Origin: JAGOUN01 sp040389005
GTDB lineage: Bacteria; Pseudomonadota; Gammaproteobacteria; JAGOUN01
Assembly: GCA_040389005.1 (NCBI GenBank)
Contig: JAZKAS010000020.1
Span: forward strand, 1 to 16,325
Reading direction: 5' to 3'
Length of the DNA: 16,325 bases
In this document: positions 6,640-13,230 of the stretch, piece after piece
Layout of the letters: every line of letters begins with the position of its first letter
How positions within the stretch are numbered: the first letter of the stretch is position 1
The notes under the pieces: generated by a model
The model's input: only the letters and a program-made list of their open reading frames with translations
The model's database searches: none
What the model was told of the DNA's origin: nothing
Program-made: the position numbers and the translations under genes

Positions 6640-9048
6640 TTACTGCTTTCCTAGAACACTAGTTTTTTGAACTACTTGAAACCTCTCCTCTTCAGTTTTA
6701 AATATACCCAAGAAACTAGGAGCAAAACCTCTTTTTTTACATGCACGGACTAATTCATGCGTATATTGCGGCATCTTATCCTCTTCTGCCAAACCCGATT
6801 TTATTATATCTAACACATCGTTGCGAATTTTTCTTTGGCGAGCAATAACTCTTACTTCTCCATAAGGATTAAAATCCAACCCAGCTTGATTATTTTTTAG
6901 TCCACTATCCACTAAAATAAGAAGACTGATATTATCTTGTGACAAACAAGTTTTTTGAGCTTCAAGAATTTGTGCCACAGTACTGCTGGTATAATCTAAA
7001 ATAACAACTGCAGGTTTAAAATCATTTAATTTTTCTTCTAAAGTAACGTTATGTGGAGAATTTGAAGCATTACAATGATTTAAATCAAAATGTAAAATAG
7101 AAGTATTTGATAATTTTCCTCTGATATTATTGACTACTTGAGTGGCGTCTTTTACCATTTTTAGCGCACCCTCAACTTCATAATACATTTGCTGTATATC
7201 TTGTTGAATTTTTTTCGCGCCGTTCTGTCTTAAATAAGAAAGTGCTCCATAATGTGCTAATACAATAGCTTTCATGCCAGAACATACGCGAAGTTTTGAG
7301 TGTGAAAAATGTATCGTATCGTCATCATCGGTTAAATCCTCAGAGAACTCTGAAGCGCTACCATAATCAGGTTCTTTTGTTGGATTTTTACTCCCTCTAG
7401 CAGAGCTAAAAAATATTGCTCCTGCTCGCTCTATTGCACTGTAAAGATTAATATCGGGGCGTTCCGCACCTAAACCATCAAATAACAATTGTGTAATTTT
7501 GTTAAATGGCTCATCATCTTGGTAACAACTTTCAAAAGACATGTCATCAAAAGGCAATTTCTTAGTTGGCTTTAAATCACGACGCATTTTCGCATAATCC
7601 ATCGTGACAGTTTCTGCAAAATCTAAGTAACTTAATAAATCATATAACGCTATTTCAATAGCATTTTCATTAGGAGATTTACGTAGAGCATTGAACACCA
7701 TATCAGAGAACCAATCGACTGCTTCATGCTCACGAAAACATTCGGCTAATACCGATTTAGCTGCACTATCGCCCGCTTCTTTAATAACTGCCCAAACACT
7801 ATCACCCTGTAAACGTACTGGAGTGAAACGAGCACTGCCTACTAAAGACGTATCTTTATTGCGCTCAAGAAATGCCTCATACAATCTTTCAAAAGCTTCA
7901 TTAGAACTGTCTGCTGTTTGATATTCACGCATATTTCCTAATTTTTCATATCGCTCTTTTTCATCGATGCTCTTTTTTAATTTCGTTGCATTGTAGCGTC
8001 TAATTTTAGCGTGAAATTCATTATCAAATGGAGGCTCCGTCGCACACTCATCATTAAGTTGGCTGATGGCGTTGTTTAACTTATTTAACGCTTTTCCAAT
8101 AAGTTCAGCATAGCATTTTGGAATAAGACCGACGTTAATACGAAAGGTATTATCAGTTTCACAAATGCTCGGTAAATTATGACCAAAGCTAGCGCGGATC
8201 ACCATTTCAATAGGGATTTCAGCTTCATAAGCTTCTACATTAAGGAAAGCAACAAAGCTAGCTAATAATAGTTTCTGAAATGGCTTAGGATGCTTTGACC
8301 AGTATTTTGCTGCTTCTGTTTTTGTCTCTAGAGGATTTAAAGCTGGAAGATTAATTAAAACACATGGATAATCGTTTTCGCTAAACACCATGGGACGCGT
8401 ATATATTTTACGACTTACCTTTAATTTCTGAGAATTTTCAATTTCATCCGAAAAACTTTCTACAACAATTTTAGCCATTTCAACTTTATAAATTAAAGCC
8501 ATATCACGAAAATTAACCGTGGTGATAGGAGCTTGAACAGAAAGCTGTATAGCTTTTTGATATTTCTTATTTGCAAAGGGAGATAAGACGCCACCTGTAT
8601 GGGCAAAAAATGAATTGGCTTTAGCAGGTTTTTCAACACATGGACTTAAAAACTGGATATTTTTACGCCCTCCTGCTTGCTGAAAGAAGCGTGTAGATTC
8701 ACTGCGGTGATAAGTTCCCCAATATGCCTGATCCTTCATAGGAAACGCAGTTGTCCCTTCAAAGCGAGTGTAATATTCTGATCGCGGAAAAAAATGAACA
8801 TTTTTTATGACTTTATCTTGTTCATCAAAGAAATCGTCAATTTTTGATAATTGATCGTTTAACAGTGTTTTTGTTTTTGAATCTAATCTCTTTTTTTTGA
8901 TATTGTGACCAAATTGCTTTTTTATTTCTGTTAAATAAAAAAAATCATTTTTTTCGATCGCTGAAGAAATATCTTTTTTTAGTCTATTGACCTCTCTATT
9001 TATTGATAAATCATAATTTTCATCTTGATAAGCAATAATCATGGGCAT
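6640..9048 (-). CDS. Unrecognised 802-residue protein with a possible PLP-enzyme-like C-terminal region
   Basis: I do not recognise this gene. It has no signal peptide or membrane helix, so it is probably soluble. Residues about 15-90 are lysine-rich and helical. Residues about 90-340 and 340-540 look like mixed folds, and residues 564-580 are an acidic low-complexity linker ending DLTDDDD. The part from about 587 on weakly recalls fold-type I PLP enzymes of the Cys/Met kind: RVCSGMKAI, then YYEVEGALK, AVVILDYTSST and LVDSGLKNNQAGLD, with K718 placed like a cofactor lysine. The resemblance is by eye only and could be wrong. The ATG has AGGTGA just upstream. It follows uup by 30 bases on the same strand and seems AT-richer than its neighbours. 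A secreted effector or a horizontally acquired gene are alternatives. Confidence 0.85.
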   Translation of the reverse strand: MPMIIAYQDENYDLSINREVNRLKKDISSAIEKNDFFYLTEIKKQFGHNIKKKRLDSKTKTLLNDQLSKIDDFFDEQDKVIKNVHFFPRSEYYTRFEGTTAFPMKDQAYWGTYHRSESTRFFQQAGGRKNIQFLSPCVEKPAKANSFFAHTGGVLSPFANKKYQKAIQLSVQAPITTVNFRDMALIYKVEMAKIVVESFSDEIENSQKLKVSRKIYTRPMVFSENDYPCVLINLPALNPLETKTEAAKYWSKHPKPFQKLLLASFVAFLNVEAYEAEIPIEMVIRASFGHNLPSICETDNTFRINVGLIPKCYAELIGKALNKLNNAISQLNDECATEPPFDNEFHAKIRRYNATKLKKSIDEKERYEKLGNMREYQTADSSNEAFERLYEAFLERNKDTSLVGSARFTPVRLQGDSVWAVIKEAGDSAAKSVLAECFREHEAVDWFSDMVFNALRKSPNENAIEIALYDLLSYLDFAETVTMDYAKMRRDLKPTKKLPFDDMSFESCYQDDEPFNKITQLLFDGLGAERPDINLYSAIERAGAIFFSSARGSKNPTKEPDYGSASEFSEDLTDDDDTIHFSHSKLRVCSGMKAIVLAHYGALSYLRQNGAKKIQQDIQQMYYEVEGALKMVKDATQVVNNIRGKLSNTSILHFDLNHCNASNSPHNVTLEEKLNDFKPAVVILDYTSSTVAQILEAQKTCLSQDNISLLILVDSGLKNNQAGLDFNPYGEVRVIARQRKIRNDVLDIIKSGLAEEDKMPQYTHELVRACKKRGFAPSFLGIFKTEEERFQVVQKTSVLGKQ

Positions 9049-9078
9049 AGATCACCTGTTTTTCTACCAACAAATCAT

Positions 9079-10863
9079 TTAATTTACTACATTTCTACTC
9101 TCTAACGCATCCCAACGTGCATATGCCTGCGCAATTTCTTGCTCAATTTTACTTTGTTTTTCAGTGACTTCATTAATAATATTCGCGGCTTGGTCATAAA
9201 AACCAGGCTCAGTCATTTGGGTGAATAATGCTTGTTGTTGTGCTTCTAATTTTTCAACTTTATTTGGTAATGCGGCTAATTCTTTTTTTTCTTTGCTATC
9301 AAGCGCAGGTTGTTTTATAGAATTATTTTTAACCGGTTCAGTTTGCTTTTGTTTAGGTGCAATAAGTTTCGGGGCTTGTGCAAGCCAATCTTGATAACCA
9401 CCGATATATTCACTGACCTTGCCATTACCTTCAAAAGCTAATGTGCGTGTTACAATATTATCTAAGAACGCACGATCATGACTGACGAGCAATAGCGTAC
9501 CCGTAAATTGCGTTAATAATTCTTCGAGCAATTCTAATGTTTCAATATCCAGATCATTCGTCGGCTCATCCATAACGAGCACATTGGCGGGCAAGCTAAA
9601 TAATTGCGCCAATAATAAACGATTACACTCTCCGCCCGATAATGCTTTTACCGCAGTACTTAAACGTTGTGGCGGAAAAAGAAAATCCGCCATATAGCCA
9701 ATGACATGACGTTCTTTTCCATTAATCGTCAAACTTGTGCGCCCGCCTGCGACATTGTCTAAAATAGATTTTTCAGGATCTAAGCTCGCGCGTAATTGAT
9801 CAAAATAAGCGATTTCTAATTTTGTACCAAGTTTAACTTCGCCTTTTTCCGGCGGTATTTTCCCTAATAAAATATTCAGCAAGGTTGTTTTACCAACACC
9901 ATTCGGGCCCAATAAACCAATTCGATCACCGCGCATGATACGCATAGAAAAATCTTTAATAATGGTCTTGTCACCATAATGTTGACTTATTTTATCGACA
10001 TCAATAACAAGCTGCCCGGATTGTTTGGCATCATTAATTTCAAGCGTCGCTTTGCCTAAGACATCACGGCGCTGCTGTCTTTCTTCACGCAAGGCTTTTA
10101 AAGCTCGAACGCGCCCTTCATTACGCGTGCGACGTGCTTGAATGCCTTTACGAATCCAGCGCTCTTCTTCTGCTAATTTTTTATCAAACTCTTTATTAAG
10201 ATTGGCTTCGGCCAACAGCATTTCTTCTTTGCGACGCAGAAAATTATCATAATCTCCTGGCCATGAAGTTAAAATTCCGCGATCTAACTCAATAATTCGC
10301 GTCGCCAAACGACGTAATAACGATCGATCATGGGTGATAAATAAAATACCGCCGCGAAACTGTAACAATTGATCTTCTAACCATTGAATGGCTTCAATAT
10401 CTAAATGATTCGTGGGTTCATCAAGTAACAATAATTGTGGTTGAATGACAAGCGCCTTGGCTAAATCAACACGCCGTTTCCAACCGCCTGATAAATCCGC
10501 GATTTTTTGTTCGCCGTTTAACTCTAAGCGTAACAGTATCGTTTGGATAAATCGTTCTGCTTCCCAGGCTTCGCCTGAATAATTTTCAAATGCTTGCGCA
10601 ATCACTTCATAAACGGTTAAGCCGCCTTCTTGCGGCAACTCTTGTTCAAGTCTCGCAATGGTTAATCCTGATTGACGATGTATTTTCCCAGAATCTGCTT
10701 CAATACTTCCATCGACGACTTTAAGAAAGGAGGATTTCCCCGCACCATTTCGACCAATCAAACAAACTCGTTCACCGGGTTGAATTTGAAAATCTACTTG
10801 ATCTAATAAGGGCACATTACCGTACGATAAATAAATTTTTTCTAAACTAATAAGTGCTGACAT
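9079..10863 (-). CDS. uup: ABC-F ATPase Uup
   Basis: A 594-residue cytosolic ABC-F protein with two ATPase domains and no membrane part. Domain 1: Walker A GRNGAGKSS (37-45), signature LSGGW (124-128), Walker B LLLLDEP (144-150). A charged linker arm follows at about 205-270, including ARRTRNEGRVRAL. Domain 2: Walker A GPNGVGKTT (319-327), signature LSGGE (408-412), Walker B VLVMDEP (427-433). Residues about 525-590 form the C-terminal coiled coil that marks Uup and binds DNA in characterised members. Uup affects transposon excision, branched-DNA processing and ribosome function in E. coli. All motifs are intact. It starts 23 bases after the umuD-like stop and ends 30 bases before the 802-residue gene, which suggests one transcript. 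Confidence 0.94.
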   Translation of the reverse strand: MSALISLEKIYLSYGNVPLLDQVDFQIQPGERVCLIGRNGAGKSSFLKVVDGSIEADSGKIHRQSGLTIARLEQELPQEGGLTVYEVIAQAFENYSGEAWEAERFIQTILLRLELNGEQKIADLSGGWKRRVDLAKALVIQPQLLLLDEPTNHLDIEAIQWLEDQLLQFRGGILFITHDRSLLRRLATRIIELDRGILTSWPGDYDNFLRRKEEMLLAEANLNKEFDKKLAEEERWIRKGIQARRTRNEGRVRALKALREERQQRRDVLGKATLEINDAKQSGQLVIDVDKISQHYGDKTIIKDFSMRIMRGDRIGLLGPNGVGKTTLLNILLGKIPPEKGEVKLGTKLEIAYFDQLRASLDPEKSILDNVAGGRTSLTINGKERHVIGYMADFLFPPQRLSTAVKALSGGECNRLLLAQLFSLPANVLVMDEPTNDLDIETLELLEELLTQFTGTLLLVSHDRAFLDNIVTRTLAFEGNGKVSEYIGGYQDWLAQAPKLIAPKQKQTEPVKNNSIKQPALDSKEKKELAALPNKVEKLEAQQQALFTQMTEPGFYDQAANIINEVTEKQSKIEQEIAQAYARWDALESRNVVN

Positions 10864-10886
10864 AAGGGGCCTATAATTTTATTTTT

Positions 10887-11417
10887 TTAAGCAAATTTCG
10901 TATCAAGCGCATGAATGGTATAAATCACAACGCCCCAGATTTGTATGTGATCAGATTCAGTAAGTTGAATGGGTGGATATCGATCATTTTCGGCAACCAG
11001 GAAAATACCCTGATCTGTTTTACTTAAGCGTTTTACTGTCAACTCACCATTGACCGCAGCAATCACAATTTTACCATGCGCTGGAGTTAAACTGCGATCG
11101 ACAATCAGCATATCGCCATTGAAAATTCCAGCATTAATCATAGAATCACCTGAGACACGTAAAAAAAATGTCGTTGCAGGATGAGCAATGAAATGCGTAT
11201 TTAAATCGACATGTTCTTCAGCGTAATCTTCTGCAGGTGCAAGAAACCCTGCTTTGACAGAAGAGGCATAGAGCGGGCAGGTTCGTTTGCCGTTGGCAAC
11301 AAACTCTTGCACATCTGGGATTAAGTGCGTAGGAACACGCATTGCCGTCGTGGGAACGCCAAATTTACCAGTCCCTTGTGGACGCCCCGCCCCTGTTCGT
11401 GTTCCGCCTGATGCCAT
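10887..11417 (-). CDS. umuD: UmuD/LexA-family self-cleaving protease (S24)
   Basis: A 176-residue UmuD-like protein. It opens with MASGGTRTGAGRPQG, the glycine-rich extension common in longer UmuD homologues, and then matches UmuD throughout. From the ATG at 11417, the autocleavage site is A56-G57 (VKAGFLAP; E. coli has Cys-Gly), the nucleophile is S92 in SGDSM, and the general base is K129 in LTVKRL. The 36- and 37-residue spacings equal those of E. coli UmuD. UmuD is cleaved with RecA help and then forms DNA polymerase V with UmuC. The frame extends 25 codons further to a TTG at 11492, but a good promoter lies inside that extension and the conserved start is at the ATG. No umuC is adjacent; uup follows 23 bases on. 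Confidence 0.9.
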   Translation of the reverse strand: MASGGTRTGAGRPQGTGKFGVPTTAMRVPTHLIPDVQEFVANGKRTCPLYASSVKAGFLAPAEDYAEEHVDLNTHFIAHPATTFFLRVSGDSMINAGIFNGDMLIVDRSLTPAHGKIVIAAVNGELTVKRLSKTDQGIFLVAENDRYPPIQLTESDHIQIWGVVIYTIHALDTKFA

Positions 11418-11450
11418 ATTTGCTCTCTTACCCACTATTTTCGTACGATA

Positions 11451-11479
11451 ATCATAAGATAAACCCCGGCTGAGAGCAA
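11451..11479 (-). promoter_or_regulatory. Candidate sigma-70 promoter of the umuD-like gene
   Basis: On the minus strand TTGCTC (11479-11474) is followed 17 bases later by TATGAT (11456-11451). Transcription would start near 11444, in an 8-base palindrome TCGTACGA (11441-11448), leaving a leader of about 27 bases before the ATG at 11417. This supports that ATG over the upstream TTG. No E. coli-type LexA box (CTGT-N8-ACAG) is visible. Confidence 0.5.
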
Positions 11480-11482
11480 GGA

Positions 11483-11494
11483 TTTTGTTCAAAA
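11483..11494. promoter_or_regulatory. Short palindrome next to the umuD-like promoter
   Basis: TTTTG-TT-CAAAA on the plus strand is a perfect 5-base inverted repeat with a 2-base centre, immediately upstream of the candidate -35 box. It could be a repressor or activator site. The loop is too small for a hairpin terminator, and AT-rich palindromes arise easily by chance. Confidence 0.25.
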
Positions 11495-11504
11495 CCGTTT
11501 AAAA

Positions 11505-12116
11505 TTACATCCGAACTTCTAAACCCATCGTCGCCATATTTGTGCTACCGAAATGCGTACTGCTGGTACTACTCACTGCGACAACACCAGAGTCTTCAAG
11601 ATAAATCGCAAATTTTTTCGATAGATTAAACTGCATGCCAACACCATAATACGGCCCGACATCAACCGGCATAATCATTTGCATGTCTTGCATATTCATC
11701 CCACCCATCATTGAGTTGGAAGTTTCAGTGCCTTGGCCTGCGCTAATACCTAACCCTAATTTTCCATAGACGTTAAACGTATTATTGACTGGTAAAATAC
11801 CTTTAGCAGCCAAATGAAACATATTAATCATTGCATCATTATCGTCATAAGTACCATTGGGTAACATATCCATACCCAGCTCTATGCCTAAATTAGGTTT
11901 ATAATAAAACCCCATCGTCATTACATTTAACGCCATTGACGTACCTGACCAATTATTGGCAGTTCCCACGCCCAAACCAAAATCCATATACATCATGTTA
12001 CTCATACTCATCATGCTGGACATGTCAGAGGGATTGGATGGATTGTTCATTTCTGAGTTTTCAGCATAAGCAAATACGGTAATCGTAGCTAAAAATGTAA
12101 ACAACAATTTTTTCAT
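11505..12116 (-). CDS. Methionine-rich small outer-membrane beta-barrel protein
   Basis: A 203-residue secreted protein. Residues 1-18 are a signal peptide (MKKLLFTFLATITVFAYA, cleavage after AYA). The remainder alternates hydrophobic and polar residues with many glycines and aromatics, like an eight-stranded OmpA-type barrel: MDFGLGVGTANNW, LGIELGMDMLPNGTYD, FNVYGKLGLGISAG, YYGVGMQFNLSKKFAIYLE. It is unusual in methionine: I count 27 in 203, concentrated in SDMSSMMSMSNMMYM after the signal peptide and in a loop SMMGGMNMQDMQMIM near the middle. Such clusters can bind Cu(I)/Ag(I) or resist oxidants, but that is inference. The start has AAGGG about 7 bases before the ATG. The gene lies upstream of the umuD-like gene on the same strand, which has its own candidate promoter, and is divergent from the GT2 gene. 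Confidence 0.82.
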   Translation of the reverse strand: MKKLLFTFLATITVFAYAENSEMNNPSNPSDMSSMMSMSNMMYMDFGLGVGTANNWSGTSMALNVMTMGFYYKPNLGIELGMDMLPNGTYDDNDAMINMFHLAAKGILPVNNTFNVYGKLGLGISAGQGTETSNSMMGGMNMQDMQMIMPVDVGPYYGVGMQFNLSKKFAIYLEDSGVVAVSSTSSTHFGSTNMATMGLEVRM

Positions 12117-12168
12117 AAGGTGCCCTTATTATTGGTTAAGTGGAGATTTGAATTTTGATTTGGGCAGC

Positions 12169-12174
12169 ATTCTA
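12169..12174 (-). promoter_or_regulatory. Possible -10 box for the methionine-rich barrel gene
   Basis: On the minus strand TAGAAT (5 of 6 consensus bases) lies about 52 bases before the ATG in the 147-base divergent gap. The sequence 17 bases upstream (CTGGTA) is a poor -35, so this is tentative. Confidence 0.25.
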
Positions 12175-12209
12175 CAGTAGTTCAAATTTTTTACCAGCAC
12201 AATGAAAGA

Positions 12210-12238
12210 TTGATCTATATTAGCTTCTGCGTTAGCAT
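12210..12238 (+). promoter_or_regulatory. Candidate promoter of the GT2-LAB_N pair
   Basis: TTGATC (12210-12215) and TAGCAT (12233-12238) are 17 bases apart, each matching 4 of 6 consensus bases. The start point would be near 12245, about 20 bases before the ATG and just ahead of the GGAG at 12255-12258. TATATT at 12216-12221 is an alternative -10. Confidence 0.3.
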
Positions 12239-12263
12239 CCAAAGTCAATTTTTTGGAGCTATT

Positions 12264-12995
12264 ATGACATCGATTAGCGTTATTGTCCCTGCGTATAATG
12301 AGCAAGATAATCTCAAGTCTCTGGTAGAAAATATTTCTCAAACATTAAGCGGTTTAGGCGAACTTGAAATTGTGGTAGTCGATGATTGCAGCACCGATAA
12401 TACGCGTGAAATTTGCTCGATTTTAAAACAATCTAACCCCGAACTAACCTATTTAAGGCATCGTAAAAATGCAGGCCAAAGCGCCTCTGTCTTTACAGGG
12501 GTCAAGCATGCTCGATTTGATCTTATTGCGACATTGGATGGCGATGGGCAAAATCCCCCCACCGAGATTTTAAAATTGATCGACGCCCATCAACAATGCT
12601 CTGGCGATAAAAGCAAAACATTATTCGCAGGACATCGTCAAGGCCGCCAAGATCCTTGGATTAAATTAATCTCTTCTAAAATCGCGAATAATATTCGACG
12701 TAAATTGTTACGCGATGATTGTCCTGATACCGGCTGTGGGTTGAAGTTGTTTCATAAAGCCACTTTCCTAGCACTACCACATTTCAATCACATGCATCGT
12801 TTTTTACCAGCACTCTATAAAAGAAACGGTTATGATGTTGTGAATGTTCCAATTACGCATGCAGCGAGACAATTCGGTGTTTCAAAATATAATACCTTAG
12901 GACGATTACGCGTCGGTATCGTTGATTTATTGGGCGTAGCTTGGTTGGCACGCCGTCCTTGTAACCCCTCAATAGAAGAAACAATTCATGAATAA
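12264..12995 (+). CDS. Family 2 glycosyltransferase, polyprenyl-phosphate sugar transferase (DPM1/ArnC-like)
   Basis: A 243-residue GT2 enzyme of the dolichyl/undecaprenyl-phosphate glycosyltransferase type. It would load a sugar from a nucleotide donor onto undecaprenyl phosphate at the inner face of the inner membrane. Signatures: ISVIVPAYNEQDNL at 4-17, VVDDCSTDNT with D40-D41, the metal-binding DGDGQNP at 92-98, and the C-terminal THAARQFGVSKYN at 198-210, typical of DPM synthases. There is no C-terminal membrane helix, unlike ArnC. I use the ATG at 12264, which has GGAG 5 bases upstream and begins directly at the first beta strand; the frame's TTG at 12210 would add an unlikely 18 residues. 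The stop overlaps the LAB_N start by 8 bases. With LAB_N and the facing GT39 gene it forms a lipid A sugar-modification set; the sugar is unknown. Confidence 0.92.
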   Translation: MTSISVIVPAYNEQDNLKSLVENISQTLSGLGELEIVVVDDCSTDNTREICSILKQSNPELTYLRHRKNAGQSASVFTGVKHARFDLIATLDGDGQNPPTEILKLIDAHQQCSGDKSKTLFAGHRQGRQDPWIKLISSKIANNIRRKLLRDDCPDTGCGLKLFHKATFLALPHFNHMHRFLPALYKRNGYDVVNVPITHAARQFGVSKYNTLGRLRVGIVDLLGVAWLARRPCNPSIEETIHE

Positions 12996-13230
12996 TATTT
13001 TTACGCTCGATCATCTATGGCTCGCGATTGGTTTATTTGGACAACTTTTATTTTCAATGCGCAGTATTGTGCCGAATGTTTTTTGGTATTTTAGTCTTGC
13101 AGGTGGAATCGTATTATTTATTTACGCGATTTATCGACGTGATCCCGTATTTATTCTCGGCCAAGGCGCGGGCATTTTTATTTACTTACGCAATATTTAT
13201 TTTATTGTCAGGCACCACGATAACTCTTGA
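12988..13230 (+). CDS. LAB_N (lipid A biosynthesis N-terminal) domain membrane protein, internally shortened
   Basis: An 80-residue membrane protein with the LAB_N domain, which occurs alone or at the N-terminus of some LpxB proteins and often sits beside GT2 and GT39 genes for lipid A decoration. It contains LWLAIGLFGQLLFSMR (first helix), then NVFWYFSLAGGIVLFIYAIYRRDPVF and LGQGAGIFIYLRNIYF. From memory of the family, a conserved stretch of about 13 residues containing QW and SE normally lies between the FSMR arginine and the S-x-x-P motif; here it is absent, and the two are joined as MRSIVP. No other reading frame restores it. The start overlaps the GT2 stop by 8 bases. The last 45 bases overlap the end of the minus-strand GT39 gene. 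The molecular role is not settled, and function may be impaired by the deletion. Confidence 0.85.
   Translation: MNNIFTLDHLWLAIGLFGQLLFSMRSIVPNVFWYFSLAGGIVLFIYAIYRRDPVFILGQGAGIFIYLRNIYFIVRHHDNS

Noticed and set aside
7691..7921. A 76-residue plus-strand frame opposite the 802-residue gene
   Set aside because: Antisense shadow with no ribosome site or recognisable sequence.
11418..11492. N-terminal extension of the umuD-like protein from a TTG
   Set aside because: A promoter with 17-base spacing lies inside it, and the family-conserved N-terminus begins at the ATG at 11417.
11481..11504. Rho-independent terminator after the methionine-rich barrel gene
   Set aside because: The only palindrome has a 2-base centre and AT-only stem, with no GC stem and T-run.
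12210..12263. Upstream TTG start for the GT2 gene
   Set aside because: The ATG at 12264 has a well-placed GGAG and begins at the first conserved strand; the extra 18 residues resemble nothing.
12129..12341. A 70-residue minus-strand frame across the divergent gap
   Set aside because: It overlaps the GT2 start on the other strand, has no family resemblance, and would occupy the promoter region.
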